Under the pieces are notes generated by a model. The model worked only from the letters and a program-made list of their open reading frames with translations, was not told where the DNA came from and searched no databases. A stretch of 13,686 bases of DNA from an uncultured bacterium (lineage in GTDB: Bacteria; Bacillota; Clostridia; Lachnospirales; Lachnospiraceae). The position numbers were made by a program, and so were the translations under genes. The DNA lies in NCBI GenBank assembly GCA_905214675.1, contig CAJMMS010000046.1:1-13686 (forward strand), given 5' to 3'. Shown one piece after another: positions 1 through 6,164 of this stretch; within the stretch, counting starts at the first letter, position 1, and each line of letters opens with the position of its first letter.

Positions 1-27
1 ATCAAGGTTTAAATAGGATTTTGAGAC

Positions 28-55
28 AAAAAAACAGGTAGTATTTGACACTACC
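28..55 (-). terminator. Possible minus-strand intrinsic terminator / inverted repeat
   Basis: GGTAGT (37-42) and ACTACC (50-55) form a 6-bp stem with a 7-nt loop. Read on the minus strand the hairpin is followed, after two bases, by a run of seven U (A-run at 28-34), the form of an intrinsic terminator. No convincing minus-strand gene lies to its right, so it would stop antisense transcription, or the dyad may instead be a protein-binding site. The left arm overlaps a TTGACA (45-50) for which I see no good -10 box. Confidence 0.35.
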
Positions 56-67
56 AAAAGGACAGGG

Positions 68-91
68 GGGTAAAAAGGTATGGGTAAAAAG
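68..91 (+). promoter_or_regulatory. Direct repeat GGGTAAAAAG x2 just upstream of the -35 box
   Basis: The 10-mer GGGTAAAAAG occurs at 68-77 and again at 82-91, a 14-bp step, and ends three bases before the -35 hexamer of the RND promoter. The position fits a binding site for an activator or response regulator that reads tandem repeats. The link to any regulator is inference, and purine-rich leaders can produce such repeats by chance. Confidence 0.3.
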
Positions 92-94
92 AAG

Positions 95-122
95 TTGAAA
101 AAAACAGTATGGTTTGTATAAT
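95..122 (+). promoter_or_regulatory. Sigma-A-type promoter of the RND gene
   Basis: TTGAAA (95-100), a 16-bp spacer and a perfect TATAAT (117-122) predict transcription starting near 129, giving a leader of about 60 nt before the ATG at 190. The ribosome binding site AGGAGG at 173-178 is 11 nt before the ATG, a little long but acceptable. The promoter directly in front suggests the RND gene is first in its transcript, with no co-transcribed adaptor gene upstream. Confidence 0.7.
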
Positions 123-189
123 AGGGATGAGAATAAGGTTATAAAAATAGTTTTGCTCATGAAGTAGACGACAGGAGGAAAAAGAAAAA

Positions 190-3100
190 ATGCTTTCAAG
201 TCAGAGTGTTAAAAAGCCGTACACGGTCGTTGTGGCGGTGGTGCTGGTCATCATTCTTGGAATCGTATCGTTTACGCATATGACGACCGATCTTCTGCCG
301 GAAATGACATTGCCGTATGCAGTTGTGTACACCACCTATGGTGGAGCAAGTCCGGAAGAAGTGGAAACGGCAGTTACGAAACCGGTAGAGCAGGCGATGG
401 CAACCATCAGTAATATTGAGGAAATCCAGTCGGTTTCCAGTGAAAATGTTTCGATGGTAGTGCTGGAATTTGCACAGAGCACCAATATGGATTCTGTAAC
501 GATCGAAATGAGGGAAAGCCTTGATCAGATTGCGGCATACTGGCCGGATGAAGTCGGCAACCCGGTCATCATGAAACTGAATCCGGATATGATGCCGGTC
601 ATGGTGGCAGCAGTGGAAGCCGGAGATATGTCAAGGGCAGAACTGACGGATTTTGTGGCAGATAAGGTGACACCGGAACTTGAAAGTCTGGAAGGCGTTG
701 CGTCTGTAAGCACAAGCGGCGATGTGGAGGAAAAAGTCGGGGTCGTGCTGCGACAGGAAAAGATTGATGCATTAAATAAGAAGATCCAGGATGCTCTGGA
801 CGGTAAATTTGCAGATGCGGAGGATGAGATCAAAGAACAGGAGTCCGAACTTGCAAAAGGAAAACAGGCTCTGGAGGATGGTCAGCAGCAGCTTGCAGAT
901 GCCACTTCGCAGGCAGAAGGGCAGCTCTCACAGGGGCAGTCCGAGATCATTAAAAATGAAATGCAGCTTGACAGTAAGCTTTCAGAAGTGGAAAAACAGC
1001 TTTCCGAGATAAAAACGCAGGAAAAATCACTGGAAAGCCAGGAAAAAGAACTGGATGCGGCACAGAAACAGTTAGATGCACTTCCGGAGCAGTTAAAACA
1101 GGCAAAAGCAGGTCTGCAGCAGTTGGAAGAGAGTATCAAAGCACTGGATGCCCTGCCTTCCCAGGTGGAGCAGGCATATCTGGGAGCGGATGCATCGGAC
1201 GGAAAAAATGCAGCAGAAGAAGCAAAAGCGGCAGCAGATGCACTGGAAGCGGCAGTAAAAGAGGCAACTTTGCCAGAAGATCAGATCGCGCAGTTGACAG
1301 AGGAAGAAAAGGCTGCTTACACGCAGAAACTGACGCAGCTTCAGAGCCAGTTTGCAGCGGCAAAGGCAGCACAGGCGCAGGCAGAAGCAGGACTTTCCAC
1401 TTTAAAAGCGACACTTTCCGGTATGGGTATTTCCGCAGATGGAAGTGTGGATGCGATCAAGAAAGCAATCGACAATAAGAAAACAGAACTGATCGCACAG
1501 AAGGTGACACTGGAGCAGAATGTATCGACCTTGCAGAAAACCGTGGATGACAGTGCAGCAAAACAGAAAGAGCTTACCGCAGGGAAAAAGAAGATCGCAG
1601 AAGCGAAAAAACAGATCGCCTCCGGAAAAGAGCAGCTTCAGAAAGCAAAGACACAGCTTGAAAGTGCCAAAGCACAGATTGCCTCCGGAAAACTGACGGT
1701 CACAGCGGCACTGGCACAGCTCAATGCACAGAAGATTTCTGCAACGATTGAAATTGCATCAAACAAAGCAAAGATCGATATGGGTGAGACACAGATCGAG
1801 TCAGCGAAAACACAGCTTGCAGATCAGAAAGACAGTGCCTATGAAAATGCGGATGCGGACAAGATCATTACAGCCGATACCATCCGCAATATTTTAAAAG
1901 CGCAGAATTTTTCCATGCCGGCAGGTTATGTTACGGAGGATGGTATTGATTATCTGGTGCGTGTCGGGGATGAATTTTCGGATACAGAAGATATGGAAGA
2001 TCTGGTTCTGATGGATATGCATATCGATGGTTTAAAACCAGTAAAACTTTCCGATGTAGCAGATGTGGTTGTGACGGACAACAGCAGCGAAGTCTATGCA
2101 AAGATCAACGGAAATGCAGGTATTATGTTTACGATGCAGAAACAGTCTGGTTATTCGACCGGAGAAGTTTCCGGGAGGATCAAAACAAAATTTACACAAC
2201 TGGAAGAAGAACTGGAAAACTTTCATGTTGTTATGCTGATGGATCAGGGGATTTACATTGATATGGTGGTAAATTCCGTCATCAATAATATGCTTTCCGG
2301 AGCAGTGCTGGCGATCCTCGTTCTGCTGCTGTTCTTAAAGAGCATTCGTCCGACGATTGTCATTGCATTTTCGATTCCGATCAGTATTATGACAGCGATC
2401 GTGCTGATGTATTTTTCAGGTGTGACGTTGAATATTATTTCCCTGTCCGGACTGGCACTTGGTGTTGGGATGCTGGTGGATAATTCGATTGTCGTGATCG
2501 AGAATATTTACCGTATGCGAAGCATTGGTGTGCCGCCAAGAAAAGCTGCCATCGAAGGAGCAAAACAGGTTTCAGGTGCGATCGCAGCATCCACACTGAC
2601 CACGGTCTGTGTATTTGCACCGATTGTTTTTACGGAGGGCATTACAAGACAGTTGTTTGTGGATATGGGACTGACGATCGCGTATTCACTGCTTGCCAGC
2701 CTTGTTGTAGCACTGACGCTGGTGCCGATGATGGGAGCCGGGCTTCTGAAAAAAACACCGGCAAAACCATCCCGCTGGTTTGAAAAAATCCAGAATGGCT
2801 ATGCTGCGCTTCTGGATAAACTGCTTTATAAAAAATGGCTGGTGATCCTGGTTTCCGCCCTGCTTCTGGTACTCAGTGCTGTATTGTCTGTAAGTCGCGG
2901 TACCGCGTTTATGTCAGATATGGACAGTACACAGATGACGGCTACGGTTATAGCACCGGAAGGCTCTACACTGGAAGATACAGCAAAGCTTACAGATCTT
3001 GTCATAGAGAAAATCCGTGCGGTAAAAGGAGTCAGTGACGTTGGAGCGATGGCAGGCTCCGGCAGCATGAGTATGATGGGAATGGGTGGCGATGCATCGA

Positions 3101-4350
3101 CTACACAGACATCCGTTTATATCCTGTTAGATGAAAAGAAAAAGCAGAGCAACGAAGAGATTGCAAAAGAGATCAAAGATCAGACGACAGATATGGACTG
3201 CGAAGTTTCCGTCAGTGCAAGTACGATGGATATGTCAGCGCTTGGCGGAAGCGGTATTTCCGTGGAGATTCAGGGGCGCGACCTGGATAAACTGAAACAG
3301 GCAGCAGGAGAAGTGGCAGAACTGGTCAGACAGGTTCCAGGAACCATAGATGTTTCCGATGGCATTGAAGAAAAAACAACCGAACTTCGCCTTCGGGTCA
3401 ATAAGAAAAAGGCAACGAAATATAATCTGACCACAGCACAGGTTTATCAGTTTTTGCAGGGGAAACTTTCAGAAGCCGGAAGCAGCACTACATTAAATAC
3501 GGACGAGAAAGATTATGATGTGACAGTTATCGATGACCGGGATGAATCTCTGACACGAGAAAGGATCAAAAAGCTGAATATCACCGGAATGGATGCAGAT
3601 GGAAAAGAAGTGGAAGTGCCGATCAGCAAACTGGTAGAATTTAAAGATGCAGAAGGTTTTTCATCGATCAATCGAAAAAATCAGAAAAGATATATTACAG
3701 TAAGCGCATCCCTGGATGATGGGTATAACATCGGTCTGGTATCTTCTGACGTACAGAAAAAACTGGATGGTTATCAGCTTCCGGTTGGATGTGAAATGCA
3801 TATGTCCGGAGAAGATGAGACGATCAACGAAGCAATGCAGCAGGTGGGACTGATGCTTTTGCTGGCGCTGGTATTTATGTATCTGATCATGGTGGCACAG
3901 TTCCAGTCACTGCTCTCGCCATTTATCGTTATGTTTACAGTTCCACTGGCATTTACCGGAGGATTTTTCGGACTTTTCCTGACCGGAAATCCGGTCAGCG
4001 TCATTGCGATGATTGGTTTTGTCATGTTGTGCGGCATCATTGTAAACAATGGTATCGTTCTGGTTGATTATACGAATCAGCTTCGTATTGAGGGAATGGA
4101 AAAACATCAGGCGCTTGTGGAAGCAGGAAGAACAAGACTCCGTCCGGTTGTTATGACTGCGATGACAACTGTTTTCGGACTGTTCAGTATGGCAGTTGGA
4201 GCTGGCATGGGAGCTGATATGGTACAGCCGATGGCAATCGTGGTGATTGGCGGACTGACATATGGAACCTTGCTGACACTGTTTGTTGTCCCGTGTATTT
4301 ACGATGCCATCAACCGCAGAAAAATGCAAAAGTTTGACGAGGAAGAATAA
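190..4350 (+). CDS. RND (HAE1/SwrC-like) efflux permease with giant coiled-coil insert
   Basis: Inner-membrane proton-driven exporter of the AcrB/HAE1 class, closest in style to Bacillus SwrC. TM1 is near residues 11-31, followed by the PN1 porter part (TDLLPEMTLPYAVV, GGASPEEVE). TM2 starts near 701. TM4 carries LVDNSIVVIEN (D764-N765), where AcrB has the proton-relay pair DD. TM10 carries GIIVNNGIVLVDY (N1286-N1287), where AcrB has its Lys. These replacements are usual in Gram-positive relatives. At 1386 residues it is about 330 longer than AcrB or SwrC. The excess is a Gln/Lys/Ala/Glu-rich coiled coil from about 200 to 555, inserted between LRQEKIDALNK and ITADTIRNILKAQN, which match the AcrB docking-subdomain strands. 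A Met/Gly-rich loop (MSMMGMGG) lies near 960. No adaptor (HlyD-type) or TolC gene is in the window, as expected for a one-membrane cell. Substrate unknown: lipids, surfactants or drugs are possible. The ATG at 190 follows AGGAGG. A 50-bp gap leads to the Lgt-like gene, probably the same operon. Confidence 0.93.
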   Translation: MLSSQSVKKPYTVVVAVVLVIILGIVSFTHMTTDLLPEMTLPYAVVYTTYGGASPEEVETAVTKPVEQAMATISNIEEIQSVSSENVSMVVLEFAQSTNMDSVTIEMRESLDQIAAYWPDEVGNPVIMKLNPDMMPVMVAAVEAGDMSRAELTDFVADKVTPELESLEGVASVSTSGDVEEKVGVVLRQEKIDALNKKIQDALDGKFADAEDEIKEQESELAKGKQALEDGQQQLADATSQAEGQLSQGQSEIIKNEMQLDSKLSEVEKQLSEIKTQEKSLESQEKELDAAQKQLDALPEQLKQAKAGLQQLEESIKALDALPSQVEQAYLGADASDGKNAAEEAKAAADALEAAVKEATLPEDQIAQLTEEEKAAYTQKLTQLQSQFAAAKAAQAQAEAGLSTLKATLSGMGISADGSVDAIKKAIDNKKTELIAQKVTLEQNVSTLQKTVDDSAAKQKELTAGKKKIAEAKKQIASGKEQLQKAKTQLESAKAQIASGKLTVTAALAQLNAQKISATIEIASNKAKIDMGETQIESAKTQLADQKDSAYENADADKIITADTIRNILKAQNFSMPAGYVTEDGIDYLVRVGDEFSDTEDMEDLVLMDMHIDGLKPVKLSDVADVVVTDNSSEVYAKINGNAGIMFTMQKQSGYSTGEVSGRIKTKFTQLEEELENFHVVMLMDQGIYIDMVVNSVINNMLSGAVLAILVLLLFLKSIRPTIVIAFSIPISIMTAIVLMYFSGVTLNIISLSGLALGVGMLVDNSIVVIENIYRMRSIGVPPRKAAIEGAKQVSGAIAASTLTTVCVFAPIVFTEGITRQLFVDMGLTIAYSLLASLVVALTLVPMMGAGLLKKTPAKPSRWFEKIQNGYAALLDKLLYKKWLVILVSALLLVLSAVLSVSRGTAFMSDMDSTQMTATVIAPEGSTLEDTAKLTDLVIEKIRAVKGVSDVGAMAGSGSMSMMGMGGDASTTQTSVYILLDEKKKQSNEEIAKEIKDQTTDMDCEVSVSASTMDMSALGGSGISVEIQGRDLDKLKQAAGEVAELVRQVPGTIDVSDGIEEKTTELRLRVNKKKATKYNLTTAQVYQFLQGKLSEAGSSTTLNTDEKDYDVTVIDDRDESLTRERIKKLNITGMDADGKEVEVPISKLVEFKDAEGFSSINRKNQKRYITVSASLDDGYNIGLVSSDVQKKLDGYQLPVGCEMHMSGEDETINEAMQQVGLMLLLALVFMYLIMVAQFQSLLSPFIVMFTVPLAFTGGFFGLFLTGNPVSVIAMIGFVMLCGIIVNNGIVLVDYTNQLRIEGMEKHQALVEAGRTRLRPVVMTAMTTVFGLFSMAVGAGMGADMVQPMAIVVIGGLTYGTLLTLFVVPCIYDAINRRKMQKFDEEE

Positions 4351-4400
4351 AGAGAAAATAGAAAAGGAAAGAGAAAAACACAAAGGAAGGGGAAAGGCTT

Positions 4401-5153
4401 ATGCTGGAGTATATTGGCGGGATAGAGAGTTATGATTTTTTTATCAACCTTGGAAGTGTACTTGGCAGTATTCTTCTGATCGCACTGTATTATCATAAGA
4501 GCAGATCATGGAAAAAAACGACAGCCGTTTATCTGCTTTCGCTTGTCATTTTACAGGCTGGAATGTTTGCCGGAAGGCTGGTACGCGGACTTTCTTACGG
4601 GGAAGAGTGGAATCTGGTTTCAATTATTACAAAGCCAAATGGAAATCACTTTATCGGGCGTGTACTTTTTACTATGTGGGTATTTCCTCTGCTGTATCGT
4701 CTGATTTTCAGAGAAAAGAAAAAAGAATGGCTGGAGTATCTGGATATTCTCTGTGTTTTTCTGGCTTTCCAGCACATTTTTAACCGGATCGCCTGTCTGT
4801 GCAATGGCTGTTGTATGGGAAAACCTTATCATGGTATATTTGCATTTCTATGCCAGGTAGATGGAAAGACCGGTGCCGGGTTCAGCTATCCGGTCTTTCC
4901 GACGCAGATTTTTGAAATTCTCTGCATGATAGTATTGTGTGTGATGCTTTTGATCTTTTATTTCCGGAAGAAATCGCTTACCTGGCGTTTTTGCTTTGGA
5001 TTTGCAGGATGTATCTTTCTTTCAGAATTTATGATGGATCAGACAGGAGTGCTGCTGATCGCAGGGCTTAGCATTATCCAGTATGCGGCGGTTGCGTTGT
5101 TTGCAACCGGCATATGGATGCTTAAGAGTTTTCAACGGTCTGATAAAGCGTAG
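4401..5153 (+). CDS. Lgt-related (prolipoprotein diacylglyceryl transferase family) membrane protein
   Basis: A 250-residue polytopic membrane protein with about six or seven hydrophobic segments. Three places recall Lgt: NHFIGRV around H83 (like the Lgt HGG-type histidine motif), NRIACLCNGCCMGKP at 128-142 (like GRIGNFxNGELxGR, with R129, N135, G136 and G140 kept), and YPVFPTQIFE ending at E172 (like HPSQLYE). Canonical Lgt moves diacylglyceryl from phosphatidylglycerol to a lipobox Cys. Here the catalytic-loop Glu position holds Cys137 in a GCCxG motif, and the Arg normally found before the PSQ motif is not seen, so this is probably a paralogue of unknown substrate and not the housekeeping enzyme. 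The ATG at 4401 follows a purine-rich stretch with AGGGG about 8 nt upstream. The gap to the RND gene is 50 bp without a terminator, so co-transcription is likely. Its 3' end overlaps the convergent LytTR gene by 32 bp. Confidence 0.75.
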   Translation: MLEYIGGIESYDFFINLGSVLGSILLIALYYHKSRSWKKTTAVYLLSLVILQAGMFAGRLVRGLSYGEEWNLVSIITKPNGNHFIGRVLFTMWVFPLLYRLIFREKKKEWLEYLDILCVFLAFQHIFNRIACLCNGCCMGKPYHGIFAFLCQVDGKTGAGFSYPVFPTQIFEILCMIVLCVMLLIFYFRKKSLTWRFCFGFAGCIFLSEFMMDQTGVLLIAGLSIIQYAAVALFATGIWMLKSFQRSDKA

Positions 5154-5880
5154 CCAGTTTCTGACGCAGATCATCATATTTTCTCTGTGGAACGGGCAGT
5201 TCCGTTCCGTTTTCCAGTGTAATTGTATATCGCCGGATATCGCGGATAAATTCTGGATTGACCAGATAACTGCGGTGGATGGCGATCAGGGCATCTCCGG
5301 CTTGTTTCTGCAGGTCGGAGATGCTGTTTTTTACGAAAGTTTTTCCGTCTACGGTCTGGACTACGGATTCTTTGCCCAGTGCGGAAATAAACAGAACCTT
5401 TGGCAGTTCGAAAAAAGTAAGGGAGCCATTCGTACCGTAAGCGGAAATGCGGCTGGCACAGGTCCTCCTTTGGATTTCATTCATCATATAGCGATAGGCC
5501 ATTTTTCCCATCTTATTCGGGAAGGCTTCTTTTCCGTCCATCTTCATCTCGCCGATCGGATTTGACACATGCATATGGCGGATCCTCGGTCCTTCTTTTG
5601 TCTTTTCCCACACAAAAGTACAGCGCTGCTGTGCCTGCAAAAAGAAATCGGCTGTCTCATCGGTTGCCACGCGGTAATTGCCGGTGACAACACAAAAGGA
5701 AGCATTGCTCTGTGCATAAAATTCTGCGTTAAGCAGGTGGCATGGCTGGAGACCTTCCGCATTGAAGCGGAAGTCCTCCGCAACATCGCTGCGCGTCAGC
5801 AGAAATTCATCCTGTCTGGCTCCACACCAGATGTTGAGGTAACTGGTTTTATTGATATCCTGACCATCGAATAAGCAAAA
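5122..5880 (-). pseudogene. LytTR-type transcription regulator with SnoaL-like domain, 5'-truncated
   Basis: The C-terminal half is a LytTR DNA-binding domain: KVLFISALGKESVVQT, then the hallmark IHRSYLVNPEFI and ELPVPQRKY. Before it lies a SnoaL/NTF2-like sensor-type domain with PCHLLNAEFYA, TGNYRVATDETADFF, QRCTFVWEKT and RHMHVSNPIGE. The frame stays open back to a stop at 5881-5883, and family-like sequence (SYLNIWCGARQDEF) runs almost to that stop. Yet the stretch 5671-5880 has no ATG, GTG or TTG in frame. The first usable start is the GTG at 5668-5670, which would cut the sensor domain in half and has no ribosome binding site in front. I therefore read it as a gene that lost roughly its first 30-50 residues, next to an abrupt change to AT-rich DNA at 5880. 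If translated from GTG 5670 it would be a 182-residue protein with an intact LytTR domain. It is convergent with, and overlaps by 32 bp, the Lgt-like gene. Confidence 0.65.
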
Positions 5881-5904
5881 TTACCAAGAAACAGACAAAA
5901 GATA

Positions 5905-5932
5905 TGTACAAAATCACTAAAAACCATGTACA
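5905..5932. promoter_or_regulatory. Paired TGTACA palindromes, candidate operator
   Basis: Two TGTACA palindromes (5905-5910 and 5927-5932), the second extended to ATGTACAT, have a start-to-start distance of 22 bp, about two helical turns. They lie 25-52 bp before the -35 box of the beta-galactosidase promoter, a usual place for an activator site. Which protein binds them is unknown. They do not match the LytTR direct-repeat consensus I know. Confidence 0.35.
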
Positions 5933-5956
5933 TAATAAAAAAAAACAGAGTCAATA

Positions 5957-5985
5957 TGGACAAAACCACGAAAACGTACTATAAT
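5957..5985 (+). promoter_or_regulatory. Promoter of the beta-galactosidase gene
   Basis: TGGACA (5957-5962), a 17-bp spacer and a perfect TATAAT (5980-5985) form a strong sigma-A-type promoter. The start point would fall near 5992, leaving a leader of about 170 nt before the ATG at 6165 that carries three hairpins. Confidence 0.7.
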
Positions 5986-6015
5986 AAATTTAACATGTAT
6001 CCCGAAAGGGTGCTG

Positions 6016-6044
6016 GAAGTCCCGCATGGCGGGACTTCATTTTT
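6016..6044 (+). terminator. Intrinsic terminator-like hairpin inside the beta-galactosidase leader
   Basis: GAAGTCCCGC (6016-6025) pairs perfectly with GCGGGACTTC (6029-6038) across a 3-nt loop: ten base pairs, GC-rich at the top, followed by A and five T (6040-6044). It lies about 25 nt after the predicted transcription start and 120 nt before the coding start. It would therefore yield a short RNA of about 50 nt unless read through, which is the layout of an attenuator. A small CCCGAAAGGG hairpin (6001-6010) with a GNRA-type loop precedes it. Confidence 0.6.
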
Positions 6045-6084
6045 CGCAGAGATTTCAGGAATATTCTGAAAAAGCCTGCGAAAA
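6041..6084 (+). promoter_or_regulatory. Second leader hairpin that uses the terminator's U-tract
   Basis: TTTTCGCAG (6041-6049) is a perfect complement of CTGCGAAAA (6076-6084). Between them lies the near-palindrome TTTCAGGAATATTCTGAAA (6053-6071). Together they could fold into a long stem that pairs the U-run of the preceding hairpin. The inner near-palindrome could also be a DNA operator. Role inferred. Confidence 0.4.
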
Positions 6085-6105
6085 GAGAGGAAGAAAAGAA
6101 AAACC

Positions 6106-6132
6106 GTAACTGTAACAAAATGGAACAGTTAC
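6106..6132 (+). promoter_or_regulatory. Inverted repeat GTAACTGT-N11-ACAGTTAC
   Basis: Perfect 8-bp arms at 6106-6113 and 6125-6132 with an 11-nt spacer, 33 nt before the start codon and 19 nt before the ribosome binding site GGAGG (6152-6156). It may act as a DNA operator downstream of the promoter or as a third mRNA hairpin. The in-frame ATG at 6120 lies in its spacer and has no ribosome binding site, so it is not the start. Confidence 0.4.
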
Positions 6133-6164
6133 AAAGGAAAGAATGCAAAAAAGGAGGAATGTAC

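Noticed and set aside
3907..4383. Minus-strand open frame of 158 codons opposite the end of the RND gene
   Set aside because: Low-complexity His/Ser/Cys-rich translation, no ribosome binding site, fully inside a clear RND coding region: a shadow frame.
5569..5874. Plus-strand open frame opposite the LytTR gene
   Set aside because: The minus-strand frame over the same bases shows clear SnoaL-like family text (HMHVSNP, QRCTFVWEKT), so the plus frame is a shadow.
5992..6044. Known riboswitch or BglG-type antiterminator site in the beta-galactosidase leader
   Set aside because: The segment is very short and shows none of the consensus sequences I know for those classes; reported only as an unclassified attenuator-like element.
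6120..6164. Upstream in-frame ATGs at 6120 and 6159 as start of the beta-galactosidase
   Set aside because: 6120 has no ribosome binding site and would put charged residues before the signal peptide; 6159 is only 2 nt after GGAGG. The ATG at 6165 has ideal spacing and begins a normal signal peptide.
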